Of a stretch of 48,808 nucleotides of DNA, positions 39,854-48,431 are shown piece by piece. The DNA comes from Chloroflexaceae bacterium. Its GTDB lineage: Bacteria; Chloroflexota; Chloroflexia; Chloroflexales; Chloroflexaceae. The position numbers and the translations under genes are program-made. The notes under the pieces were generated by a model. The model worked only from the letters and a program-made list of their open reading frames with translations, ran no database searches and was not told where the DNA came from. The stretch's first letter is position 1; every line of letters begins with the position of its first letter. The stretch covers positions 1-48,808 of the forward strand of contig JAAUSY010000008.1 of NCBI GenBank assembly GCA_012032475.1, in the 5' to 3' direction.

Positions 39854-41020
39854 GTGATGGCGAACGATGGCAACTGGCCGCCCCCGCGTGACCGCAGAGG
39901 CATGCGCATGGGCTACACCACCGGCAGCAATGCGGCAGGCGCAGCAAAGGCAGCCACGCTGGCGCTGCTGACCGGGCACTGGCCGGAGCAGGTGCGGGTG
40001 TCATTGCCAGACGGCAAAACCACCCTGATGCCCCCCCTGGAGCGCAACCTGACCGATTCTACCGCGTTCTGCTGCATGCGCAAGGATGGCGGCGACGACC
40101 CCGACGTGACTCACGGGGCACTCATTTGCGCACAGGTGCGACGCACCGACACGCCCGGCCTGGTGCTGGAGGGTGGCAAAGGGGTGGGGCGCGTGACCCT
40201 GCCGGGCCTGGGGTTGGAGGTGGGCACCGCGGCCATCAACCCGGTGCCGCGCAGGCAGATTACCGCCAACGTGGCCGACGCGCTTGCTGCGGCACTGCCG
40301 CACGACCCGGACTACCTGGCGCGGCACGGCCTGGAAGTCGTCATCAGTGTGCCAGAGGGCGAACGTATCGCGCCGAAGACGCTCAACCCGCGCCTGGGCA
40401 TCATTGGCGGCATCAGCATCCTGGGCACCTCCGGCAGGGTCTCCCCCTACAGCACCGCAGCATGGCGGGCCAGTGTGGTCCAGGCCGTCGAGATGGCCGC
40501 CTATCACCACGTGGATCGGGTAGTGCTGGCAACCGGCTCGCGCTCCGAACGATACGCCATGCAGCTGTTTCCCGACCTGCCAGAGGTGGCCTTCGTCGAG
40601 ATGAGCATTTTTACGGGCGCGGCGCTCAAAACCTGCGTGGTCCAGGGGGTACGCTCGGTGGTGCTGGTAGCGATGATCAGCCGCATCGTCAAAACCGCCC
40701 AGGGGCGCATGGTCACGCATGTGGCGGGCAACCCGGTTGACCTTGCGTTTCTGGCACAGGTCTGCCGCGAGGCGGGTGCAGCAGCGGAACTTGTCGCCGC
40801 CGTGGCCGCAGCCAACACGGCGCGGCATGCACTGGAACTATGCCAGCAGCACGGCGACCTGTCCCTCGCACACCGGCTGGTTGCTCTGGCGCTGGCTCAG
40901 GTCGAGCGTCTGGTGCGGCAGTCTGGCGGCGGGCCAGTGCTGGAACTGGAAGTGGTGCTGGTGGACTTCGATGGGGGGGTGCTGGCGCGGCAAAGAAGCA
41001 TCAGCGGGGATAAGCGATGA
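39854..41020 (+). CDS. cbiD: Cobalt-precorrin-5B C1-methyltransferase CbiD
   Basis: A 388-residue protein (385-388 depending on start). It begins RMGYTTGSNAAGAAKAATLA, the CbiD signature, with GVGRVTLPGLGLEVGTAAIN and TLNPRLGIIGGISILGTSGR further on. It methylates C1 of cobalt-precorrin-5B, replacing the CobF chemistry of the aerobic route, so its presence marks the anaerobic pathway. A GTG (39854) directly after the cbiC stop and an ATG three bases later are both possible starts. Confidence 0.96.
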   Translation: MMANDGNWPPPRDRRGMRMGYTTGSNAAGAAKAATLALLTGHWPEQVRVSLPDGKTTLMPPLERNLTDSTAFCCMRKDGGDDPDVTHGALICAQVRRTDTPGLVLEGGKGVGRVTLPGLGLEVGTAAINPVPRRQITANVADALAAALPHDPDYLARHGLEVVISVPEGERIAPKTLNPRLGIIGGISILGTSGRVSPYSTAAWRASVVQAVEMAAYHHVDRVVLATGSRSERYAMQLFPDLPEVAFVEMSIFTGAALKTCVVQGVRSVVLVAMISRIVKTAQGRMVTHVAGNPVDLAFLAQVCREAGAAAELVAAVAAANTARHALELCQQHGDLSLAHRLVALALAQVERLVRQSGGGPVLELEVVLVDFDGGVLARQRSISGDKR

Positions 41021-41045
41021 GCGTGATGAGGAGGATGCGTGAAAG

Positions 41046-41059
41046 GTGACGAGTGATGA
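41046..41059 (+). repeat. Heptamer pair GTGACGA-GTGATGA before cbiE-cbiT
   Basis: Two adjacent heptamers after the cbiD stop. The second contains the GTG/ATG start of the cbiE-cbiT gene, so here the repeat meets a start rather than a stop codon. Confidence 0.55.
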
Positions 41060-42273
41060 CCAACCCACGAATAGTCGTCATTGGCGTGACAGGCGCGGGG
41101 ACAGAGGGACTGCCGGCTGCACAGCTCAAGCGGGTGCTGGATGCTGACCTGCTGGTGGGTGGCGAGCGCCAGCTTGCCTGCTTTCCAGACGCAACCGGCG
41201 AAAAGTTGAGCCTACATGGTCATCTTGATGCCGTAGTGGAACGGCTGCACCGGGCCCGCGAGGCCGGGCAGCGGGCAGTCGTCGTCGCATCGGGCGACCC
41301 GCTCTGCTACGGTATCGGCACCAGCTTGCGCCGCTCCTTCGCCGCGGATGAACTGGAGTGTTTCCCTGCGCCGAGTGCCTTTCAACTGGCGTTCGCGGCC
41401 CTGGCCGAACCCTGGCACGATGCCGTGCTGCTGAGTGCCCACAACTCCCCGCTCGCGGAGGTAGTGCAACGGGCGCGTCAGGCAGACAAAGCGGCCATTC
41501 TGACCGACCCCCACCAGACCCCGACGGTCGTGGCGCAAGCGCTGATAGCGGGCGGTTTGCCTGCCGCCGCAGCGTGTGCCGTCTGCGAAAACCTGGGACA
41601 GGCCGACCAGCGCATCGTGCGGGCGACCCTGGCGCAGGTGGCCGAACAGGAATTTGCCCCACTGAATGTGCTGGTGGTATTCTGCCAGAAAACCCGGCAG
41701 GAGGGCAAGTCGCCGGGGGTGGATGACGCGGTCTTCTCGACGACGGGCGGGTTGCTGACCCACCGCGAAGTGCGACTGCTCAGCCTGGCAGAACTGGCGC
41801 TGCAAGCGGGCGAGGTGCTGTGGGATATCGGCGCGGGCAGCGGCGCAGTAGGCATCGAAGCAGCCCGCACCCAGCCTGCGGCAGCAGTCTACGCTGTCGA
41901 GCGGCGAGACATGATGCTGGAGCACATCCGCGAGAACCTGCGCCGCCTACCGGCTCCCAACCTGCGCCTCGTAATGGGCAGTGCGCCAGATGTTTGCCCC
42001 GACCTGCCCGACCCGCACGCGGTCTTTGTTGGCGGCAGCGGCGGCCACCTGGAGGCTATCATTGCCCTGGCGCAACAGCGGCTCCATCGCGGTGGGCGGC
42101 TGGTGATCGCACTGGTCACGCTGGAAAATCTCCAGCGGGCGCGGGCCTACTTGCCCGACGCACGGGTGGCGCAGGTGCAGGTGAGCGTTGGTGTGCCAAC
42201 GGCGGGCATGTTGCGCTTCGAGGCGCACAACCCGGTTTTTCTGCTCACGTGGCGCAAGGGCGAGGAGGGATGA
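41053..42273 (+). CDS. Cobalt-precorrin-7 C5/C15-methyltransferase and decarboxylase, CbiE-CbiT fusion (CobL type)
   Basis: A 406-residue bifunctional enzyme. The N-terminal CbiE half (about 5-200) has IGVTGAGTEGL and VVVASGDPLCYGIG, the SAM-binding pattern of corrin methyltransferases. The C-terminal CbiT half (about 230-400) has DIGAGSGAVGIEAAR, a class I SAM site, and VFVGGSGGHLEAI. It methylates C5 and C15 and decarboxylates the C12 acetate. Fusion gives the CobL layout. The start overlaps a GTGACGA-GTGATGA heptamer pair (GTG 41053 or ATG 41056). Its stop overlaps the cbiL start (ATGA). Confidence 0.94.
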   Translation: MMTNPRIVVIGVTGAGTEGLPAAQLKRVLDADLLVGGERQLACFPDATGEKLSLHGHLDAVVERLHRAREAGQRAVVVASGDPLCYGIGTSLRRSFAADELECFPAPSAFQLAFAALAEPWHDAVLLSAHNSPLAEVVQRARQADKAAILTDPHQTPTVVAQALIAGGLPAAAACAVCENLGQADQRIVRATLAQVAEQEFAPLNVLVVFCQKTRQEGKSPGVDDAVFSTTGGLLTHREVRLLSLAELALQAGEVLWDIGAGSGAVGIEAARTQPAAAVYAVERRDMMLEHIRENLRRLPAPNLRLVMGSAPDVCPDLPDPHAVFVGGSGGHLEAIIALAQQRLHRGGRLVIALVTLENLQRARAYLPDARVAQVQVSVGVPTAGMLRFEAHNPVFLLTWRKGEEG

Positions 42274-42332
42274 GGCAAGAGAGGCAAGAAGGGATGAGGC
42301 AAGAAGGGACGAAGCAAGAAGGGACGAGGCAG
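42270..42332 (+). repeat. 15-bp tandem repeat in the cbiL start region
   Basis: About four copies of a unit close to GCAAGAAGGGACGAG, the first copies degenerate. It codes a pentapeptide repeat (QEGTR-like) at the N-terminus of CbiL and duplicates the AAGGGATGAG start region. Confidence 0.7.
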
Positions 42333-43061
42333 CTTATCGTGGTGGGGCTTGGCCCCGGCGACCCGGAGCTTGTGACGGTCAAGGGCCGGCGGGCTATCGA
42401 GGCGGCAGACCTGGTTTTTGTGCCACGCAGCCACACCAGCGAGGAAAGCCGCGCCCTGCACATCGCACGCCCATGGCTCAACCCGCAGCGGCAGCAGGTG
42501 GTCTTGCTCACGCTGCCAATGACCCGCGACGCCACGCATGCTGCCGAGACCTACCGCACCGTGGCCGAGGAGATAGGCACACGCCTGGCCGACCAGCGCC
42601 GCGAAACGGCGCGGGGCGTCTACCTCTTGCTCGGTGACCCGCTGCTCTACGGGACGTTTACCTGCATCTGGGGCGAACTGGTGGCACGCTGGCCGTCGCT
42701 GGCTGTGGAGGTGGTGCCGGGTGTCACCTCGTTTGCGGCAGCAGCGGCGCAGGTGGGGCTGCCGCTCAGCACCCACCAGGAGCGGGTCGCAATCGTGCCC
42801 GCCAGCGAGCAACTCGATAGCACCGCCCTGGAGCAGCTTTGCGCCAGCTTCGAGACGGTGATTGTCATGAAGGTGGGGCGCGTGCTGCCGCAGCTTATCG
42901 CCGCCCTGGACACGATTGGCCTGCTCGACCGGGCCATCTACGCCGAGCACATTGGGATGCCAGAAGAGCGCATCGTGCGCGACCCTGGCAGCCTGCGCGA
43001 TTATCAGGGGCCGTACCTCTCGCTGCTCATCGTACGGCAGAAAGGTGAGAACGAACCATGA
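42270..43061 (+). CDS. cbiL: Cobalt-precorrin-2 C20-methyltransferase CbiL
   Basis: A 263-residue SAM-dependent methyltransferase: VVGLGPGDPELVTVKGRRAI, VYLLLGDPLLYGTFTC, VEVVPGVTSFAAAAA and FETVIVMKVGR match the CobI/CbiL family. The first about 20 residues are unusual: a pentapeptide repeat (RQERQ-EGMRQ-EGTKQ-EGTRQ) written by a 15-bp tandem repeat (42270-42332). The ATG at 42270 overlaps the cbiET stop and has GAGGAGG almost touching it; the in-frame ATG at 42294 is a possible alternative. Its stop overlaps the next gene by four bases. Confidence 0.93.
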   Translation: MRQERQEGMRQEGTKQEGTRQLIVVGLGPGDPELVTVKGRRAIEAADLVFVPRSHTSEESRALHIARPWLNPQRQQVVLLTLPMTRDATHAAETYRTVAEEIGTRLADQRRETARGVYLLLGDPLLYGTFTCIWGELVARWPSLAVEVVPGVTSFAAAAAQVGLPLSTHQERVAIVPASEQLDSTALEQLCASFETVIVMKVGRVLPQLIAALDTIGLLDRAIYAEHIGMPEERIVRDPGSLRDYQGPYLSLLIVRQKGENEP

Positions 43062-46000
43062 GCTATCGGCCAGAGCCGGGGGTGGTCTATTTCGTCGGGG
43101 CTGGGCCGGGAGCGCCCGACCTGATCACCTTGCGCGGGCGCGACATCATCGCACGGGCCGACCTGGTGCTCTATGCCGACAGCCTGGTCCAGGAAAGCGT
43201 GGCGCACCTGGCCCGCAAACCAGGCGTGCGTATTGCTGGCTCGTCGGATCTGCACCTGGAGCAGATGGTTCGCCTGATGGTCGAAGCAGCGCGGGCAGGC
43301 GGCGTGGTAGCGCGGGTGCATACGGGCGACCCATCCCTGTACGGGGCGACCCACGAGCAGATGACGCTGCTGGCAGCGCAGGGAGTGCCCTGCGAGGTGG
43401 TGCCCGGAGTGACGGCGGCATTCGCGGCAGCGGCGCGGCTTGGGGTCGAACTCACCCGCCCGGAGCAGGTGCAAACGCTCATTTTCAGCCGCATTGCCGG
43501 GCGCACCCCGATGCCGGAGCGGGAGGCGCTGCACCGTCTCGCCGCCCATGGAGCCTCCCTGGCGCTCTATCTCAGCATCGGCCAGATTGAACAGGTGGTG
43601 ACCGACCTGCTAGCCGGGGGGGCATACCCCCCACACACTCCCGCTGCCGTCGTCTACAAGGTGACGTGGCCCGACGAGCACCTCATCATTGGCACCCTGG
43701 CCGACATTGCCGAAAAAGTGCGGGCCGCTGGCTACACCCGCCACGCGCTCATCCTGGTCGGCCCGACGCTCCGCCCCTCCGTCAGCGCCCCGCGCAGCCA
43801 CCTGTATGACCGGAGCTTCGCGCACGGTTGCCGCGCTGCTGCCCCACCCGACTCCTCCCCCCCATCACCCCACCCGGCCATCATCGCCGTGACGCGTAGC
43901 GGGAGCACGCTGGCGGCCCGGCTGGCGCACCCACTGGATGGCGTGGTGGTGGTGCCGGCCCGTTTTGCCGGGGAGACCGACCGGGGCTACCCTGGCGCAG
44001 TGAGCGAGGAGATTTGCCGCTGCTGGGACCAGCACCGCCAGCTGGTGCTGATTATGGCTGCGGGGGTGGCAGTGCGAGCACTTGCCCCCCTGCTGCACCA
44101 CAAGAGCGATGACCCGGCGGTGGTCTGCCTCGATGAGGCGGGGCGCTCGGTCATTCCGCTGCTTGGTGGGCACCAGGCCGGCGCGAACGACCTGGCGCGG
44201 CACATCGCGGCTATCACGGGCGGGCACGCAGCCATTACGACCGCCAGCGATGTGCAGCACCGGCCCGCGCTCGACCTGCTCGGCAAAGAAGCCGGCTGGC
44301 AGATTGACCCCGACAGCGCCCTCACCCACGCGAGCGCGAGCCTGGTGAACGGCGACCCCCTGGGGCTGTTTGTTGACCCGGCACTGCCCGCCGTACGGGA
44401 GCAAGTGCTCACGTGGCTGGCTCCCGCGGAGAACGTGGTCGAGGTTGCCCACCCGGACGACCTGCGCAGCGAAACGTACGCCGCCGGGTTGCTCGTTACC
44501 CACCGTCTGCTCAGCGGGTCGCAGCGCCCCCTGCTGAACTCGTGCGTGCTCTATCACCCTCCCGCGCTGGTGGTGGGCGTGGGCAGCAGGCGCGGCGTGG
44601 CAGCGGAAGAGGTGCGGGACGCCATCGAAACGACCCTGCACGAGGCAGGGTTGGCCCTGGCGAGTGTGGCAGCGCTGGCAACCGCCGACCTGAAAAGCGA
44701 CGAGCCGGGCATCCGGCAGGCCGCCGCCGACCTGGGCGTGCCCTTGCAAGTTATCGCCCGCACGCAGCTTGAGGCGTTTTCTCCCGACGATTTCAACCCC
44801 AGTGCGGCACAGGAGCATTTTGGCCTGCCCGGCGTGGCCGAGCCATGCGCCGTGCTTGCCGCTGGTGGCGACCCTTCCGCGCTGCTGGTGCCCAAACACC
44901 GCTTCGCCCGCTGCACCGTAGCGGTGGCACTCACCCAGGGTTCATTCCCCGCCCCCCCTCCCCCGCCCCTGGCACTGGTCAGCCTCGGACCCGGTGACCC
45001 GCAACAGATGACCCTGGCCGCACGGGAAGCCCTGACCGCCGCCGAGGTTATCATCGGCTACCAGAGCTACCTTGAGCAGGTGCGCCCGCTGCTCTCGCCG
45101 CACCAGGAAGTGATTGCCCACCCGATGCAGAGCGAGTTGGCACGGGCGCAGCAGGCCATCGAACTGGCAGCAGCCGGGCGGCGGGTGGCGCTCATCAGCA
45201 GCGGCGACATCGGGATGTATGCGATGGCCGGACCGCTCTTTGAGTTGCTGCACCAGCGCGGTCATTCGGGCAACCGTCCGGAGGTTGTGGTGCTGCCGGG
45301 CGTGAGCGCCTTTCAGGCCGCCGCAGCGCGGGTAGGGGGGGCCATCAACCACGACCTCTGCACCATCAGCCTGAGCGACCTGCTCACCCCGTGGGAAGTC
45401 ATTGAGCGCCGGTTGCTGGCGGCAGCCGAAGGCGATTTTGTGCTGGCGCTCTACAACCCGCGCAGCAAAGGTCGCACCTGGCAGCTTGCGCGGGCCTGCG
45501 CAATCATCCGCACCCACCGCCCACCTGACACCCCCGTCGTGCTGGCCCGCAGCGTCACACGCCCGGACGAGCAGATCATCCGCACCACCCTGGCCGCCAT
45601 TGACCCCGCACAGGCTGATATGCTGACGGTCGTGCTGGTGGGCAACCGCCAGAGCTACTGGTCAGGTGAGCTACTGGTCACCCCGCGTGGCTACCACCCT
45701 TCGCCCGTCCCCGATGTTCCACCCGCACCCACTCCCGACCACCCCGCAACCTACCCCATCAACCTCTCACAGATGATGGGCACACCGGTCGTTGTGGTTG
45801 GTGGGGGAGCCGTAGGTGAACGCAAGGTGCGCGGGTTGCTGGCGGTGGGCGCTCACATCATCCTCATCAGCCCCGACGCCACCCCACAGCTCAGGGAATG
45901 GGCCGCAGCGGGGTGCATCGTGTGGGAGCAGCGCCCCTACCAGACCGGCGATCTGGCAAACCGTCCAGCGCTTGTGTTTGCGGCCACCAGCGAACGGGCT

Positions 46001-46225
46001 GTCAATGCGCGGATTGCGCAGGATGCCAGCACCCATGGCCTGCGGTGCAACGTAGCCGACGTGCCACACGAGGGCAACTTTCACCTGCCGGCGGTCTACC
46101 GCGAGGACGGGTTGGTCGTAGCGTTCAGCACCGAGGGTGTCAGTCCGGCGCGGGCCCGCCGGGTGCGCGATGGTCTGGCCGAATTGCTGCAGCAGGAGCA
46201 CGAGAGGCAGCACGATGACGGGTAA
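43058..46225 (+). CDS. Four-domain corrin enzyme: CbiF-CbiG-CbiH-SirC fusion
   Basis: One uninterrupted 1055-residue frame. Residues 8-250: C11-methyltransferase CbiF/CobM (VYFVGAGPGAPDLITLRGRD, HTGDPSLYGA, VVPGVTAAFAAAA). 273-625: cobalt-precorrin-5A hydrolase CbiG (LIMAAGVAVRALAPLL, VVCLDEAGRSVIPLLGGH, LVVGVGSRRGV). 637-885: C17-methyltransferase CbiH/CobJ (LVSLGPGDPQQMT, LISSGDIGMYAMAG, VLPGVSAFQAAAARVG). 903-1048: precorrin-2 dehydrogenase SirC/CysG-N (VVVVGGGAVGERKVRGLL, FAATSERAVN, NVADVPHEGNFHLPA, FSTEGVSPARAR). Pro-rich linkers (about 262-272, 630-638, 880-900) separate the domains. It supplies the oxidation that makes sirohydrochlorin and three consecutive ring-contraction steps. It overlaps cbiL by 4 and cobA by 11 bases. 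No frameshift or missing catalytic block is seen. Confidence 0.95.
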   Translation: MSYRPEPGVVYFVGAGPGAPDLITLRGRDIIARADLVLYADSLVQESVAHLARKPGVRIAGSSDLHLEQMVRLMVEAARAGGVVARVHTGDPSLYGATHEQMTLLAAQGVPCEVVPGVTAAFAAAARLGVELTRPEQVQTLIFSRIAGRTPMPEREALHRLAAHGASLALYLSIGQIEQVVTDLLAGGAYPPHTPAAVVYKVTWPDEHLIIGTLADIAEKVRAAGYTRHALILVGPTLRPSVSAPRSHLYDRSFAHGCRAAAPPDSSPPSPHPAIIAVTRSGSTLAARLAHPLDGVVVVPARFAGETDRGYPGAVSEEICRCWDQHRQLVLIMAAGVAVRALAPLLHHKSDDPAVVCLDEAGRSVIPLLGGHQAGANDLARHIAAITGGHAAITTASDVQHRPALDLLGKEAGWQIDPDSALTHASASLVNGDPLGLFVDPALPAVREQVLTWLAPAENVVEVAHPDDLRSETYAAGLLVTHRLLSGSQRPLLNSCVLYHPPALVVGVGSRRGVAAEEVRDAIETTLHEAGLALASVAALATADLKSDEPGIRQAAADLGVPLQVIARTQLEAFSPDDFNPSAAQEHFGLPGVAEPCAVLAAGGDPSALLVPKHRFARCTVAVALTQGSFPAPPPPPLALVSLGPGDPQQMTLAAREALTAAEVIIGYQSYLEQVRPLLSPHQEVIAHPMQSELARAQQAIELAAAGRRVALISSGDIGMYAMAGPLFELLHQRGHSGNRPEVVVLPGVSAFQAAAARVGGAINHDLCTISLSDLLTPWEVIERRLLAAAEGDFVLALYNPRSKGRTWQLARACAIIRTHRPPDTPVVLARSVTRPDEQIIRTTLAAIDPAQADMLTVVLVGNRQSYWSGELLVTPRGYHPSPVPDVPPAPTPDHPATYPINLSQMMGTPVVVVGGGAVGERKVRGLLAVGAHIILISPDATPQLREWAAAGCIVWEQRPYQTGDLANRPALVFAATSERAVNARIAQDASTHGLRCNVADVPHEGNFHLPAVYREDGLVVAFSTEGVSPARARRVRDGLAELLQQEHERQHDDG

Positions 46226-47012
46226 GGCCTACCTCGTTGGCGCTGGGCCGGGGCGACCCGACCTGATCACGGTGCGCGGGCTGCGCTTGCTCCAGCGGGC
46301 CGAGGTGGTCATCTACGACCACCTGATTGCCCGCGAACTGCTGGAGGAGACCCCCGCGACTGCCGAACGCATCTTTGCTGGCAAAGACCCGCAGCACCAC
46401 GCGCTCTCGCAGGAGGCCATCACCCGCCTGCTGGTCGAGCAGGTGCAGCGGGGAAAGCAGGTGGTGCGGCTCAAGGGCGGTGACCCCTTTGTGTTCGGGC
46501 GCGGCAGCGAAGAGGCGCTAGCGCTGGTGCGGGCCGGGCTGCCCTTCGAGGTGGTACCGGGCGTCACCTCCGCGGTAGCAGTGCCTGCCTATGCCGGGGT
46601 GCCCGTCACCCACCGCGGCGTGGCAACAGCCTTTGCCGTAGTGACAGGCCACGAAGCCGACGGCCACGCCGAACGAACGACCGACTGGGGGGCGCTCGCT
46701 CATCTGCACACCCTGGTGGTGATGATGGGGCTGCGGCATGTACAAAATGTTTGCACGGCGCTGCTGGAGGCCGGGCGCAACCCTGACACCCCCGCTATCG
46801 CCATCAGTTGGGGCACCACCGACCAGCAGCAGACCGTGTACGGCACCATTACCACGCTGCCCGCCACAGTTGCCGCACGCCAGTTACCTACCCCCGTTGT
46901 GATCGTGATTGGCGAGGTGGCAGCGCTGGCGAGCGAGCTGGCCTGGTTTCAGCCAGATGGCCGCGCAGCAGGCTTTGTTGAGCCAGCGCACGATAGGCTA
47001 AGGAGAACGTAA
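46215..47012 (+). CDS. cobA: Uroporphyrinogen-III C-methyltransferase (SUMT)
   Basis: A 265-residue methyltransferase that makes precorrin-2 from uroporphyrinogen III. Diagnostic segments are YLVGAGPGRPDLITVRGLRL, VIYDHLIARELL, VVRLKGGDPFVFGRGSEE, VVPGVTSAVAVPAYAGVP and the C-terminal PTPVVIVIGEVA. The ATG at 46215 overlaps the preceding fusion gene by 11 bases, linking it to the SirC domain that uses its product. Together they are equivalent to a split CysG. The pathway order is therefore CobA, SirC domain, CbiX. Confidence 0.96.
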   Translation: MTGKAYLVGAGPGRPDLITVRGLRLLQRAEVVIYDHLIARELLEETPATAERIFAGKDPQHHALSQEAITRLLVEQVQRGKQVVRLKGGDPFVFGRGSEEALALVRAGLPFEVVPGVTSAVAVPAYAGVPVTHRGVATAFAVVTGHEADGHAERTTDWGALAHLHTLVVMMGLRHVQNVCTALLEAGRNPDTPAIAISWGTTDQQQTVYGTITTLPATVAARQLPTPVVIVIGEVAALASELAWFQPDGRAAGFVEPAHDRLRRT

Positions 47013-47033
47013 GGAGAAAATAATGAGGAAGTC

Positions 47034-48431
47034 ATGCCCCTGAGAATGGCAACGGTTCCGCGGTTGCTGCTGGCTGCGCCGATGAGCGGCAGCGGCAAAA
47101 CCACCGTGATGGCCGGGTTGGTGGCCGCCTTTGCCGCCCGCGGGCTGCGAGTTGCGCCCTTCAAGGTGGGTCCCGATTACATTGACCCCTCCTATCACAC
47201 CCTGGCAGCAGGGCGGGCCTGCCATAACCTGGATGCCTGGATGCTGCCGTCCGACCTGGTCCCTCTGCTGCTGGCACGCCACACCCACGATGCTGACCTC
47301 GCACTGATTGAGGGGGCGATGGGGCTGTTCGATGGCTATTCGGGCAGCGACGACACTGCCAGCAGCGCCCACGTTGCCCGTCTGACCGATACGCCCGTGC
47401 TACTGGTGCTCGACGTGCGAGCACAGGCCCGCACGGCAGCCGCGCTGGTGCAAGGGCTGAGCGACTTTGACCCGCGCCTCCGCGTGGCGGGCGTCATCCT
47501 CAACCGGGTAGGCAGCCCGAAGCACGCCCGGATGGTCACTGCCGCGATTGAGCAGCATGTCGGGTTGCCCGTGCTCGGGGCGCTGCACCGCAATGAAACA
47601 CTGCACCTGCCGGAGCGTCATCTTGGGCTGGTGCCCACCGCCGAACCGGGGCGCTGGCGGGCGTGGCTGGAGCAGGCGCGGGCCCTGGTGACGGAGCAGA
47701 TTGACCTGACGCGGGTGTTTGAGCTTGCCCGCACCGCACCCTCCCTCCTCCCTTCCCTCTTCCTCATCCCTGGCCCCCCTCCCCCCGCTCACGGTTCCCC
47801 ATCCCCGGTCATCGCGGTCGCGCAGGACGCAGCGTTCAGCTTCCGCTACCAGGACAACCTTGACCTGCTGCGCGAGGCCGGCGCAGCGCTTGCTTTTTTC
47901 AGCCCCCTGGCCGACACCGCCCTGCCCTGCAACACCCAGGCGCTCTACCTGTGCGGCGGCTTCCCCGAACTCTACGCCGCCGACCTGGCCGGCAACACCG
48001 CGATGCGCGAGCAGATACGGCAGGCAGCCGCCGCAGGCATCCCCATCTACGCCGAGTGTGGCGGGCTGATGTACCTCACCGAAACGCTGCTTGACGGGGC
48101 GGGGAAGGCCTACCCCATGGTGGGGGTGCTGCCGGGGCGCTCGCGCATGACGGAGCACCTCACGCTGGGCTACCGCACCATCCAGGCCAGCGGGACAAAC
48201 TGGCTGCTGCCCGCGGGCGAAACACTACGCGGCCACGAGTTTCACTATTCGACCTGGGAGCGCACGCCCGATATTCCACCCGCCTGCACCATCCTGCCCG
48301 ACGAGTGGCACAGCGAGCCGCGCCCGGATGGGGCGCTGGTCAGTCGGGTGCTGGCGTCCTATGTGCATCTACACTTTCTGGCCTGCCCCGAACTCGCAGC
48401 GCGGTTGGTGGCAGCCGCACGGGGGCTGTGA
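47034..48431 (+). CDS. cbiA: Cobyrinate a,c-diamide synthase CbiA/CobB
   Basis: A 465-residue amidotransferase. The N-terminal dethiobiotin-synthetase-like ATPase has LLLAAPMSGSGKTTVMAGL (P-loop), FKVGPDYIDPSYHT and LIEGAMGLFDGYSG. The C-terminal class I glutamine amidotransferase has YLCGGFPELYA and the nucleophilic Cys in IYAECGGLMYLTE, ending with the His in HEFHYSTWE. It amidates the a and c side chains using glutamine and ATP. GAGGA lies just before the ATG; an AAGGAG further upstream would serve a six-codon leader peptide frame (ATG at 47022, reading MRKSCP) that overlaps the start. The stop overlaps the cbiB start by one base. Confidence 0.95.
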   Translation: MPLRMATVPRLLLAAPMSGSGKTTVMAGLVAAFAARGLRVAPFKVGPDYIDPSYHTLAAGRACHNLDAWMLPSDLVPLLLARHTHDADLALIEGAMGLFDGYSGSDDTASSAHVARLTDTPVLLVLDVRAQARTAAALVQGLSDFDPRLRVAGVILNRVGSPKHARMVTAAIEQHVGLPVLGALHRNETLHLPERHLGLVPTAEPGRWRAWLEQARALVTEQIDLTRVFELARTAPSLLPSLFLIPGPPPPAHGSPSPVIAVAQDAAFSFRYQDNLDLLREAGAALAFFSPLADTALPCNTQALYLCGGFPELYAADLAGNTAMREQIRQAAAAGIPIYAECGGLMYLTETLLDGAGKAYPMVGVLPGRSRMTEHLTLGYRTIQASGTNWLLPAGETLRGHEFHYSTWERTPDIPPACTILPDEWHSEPRPDGALVSRVLASYVHLHFLACPELAARLVAAARGL

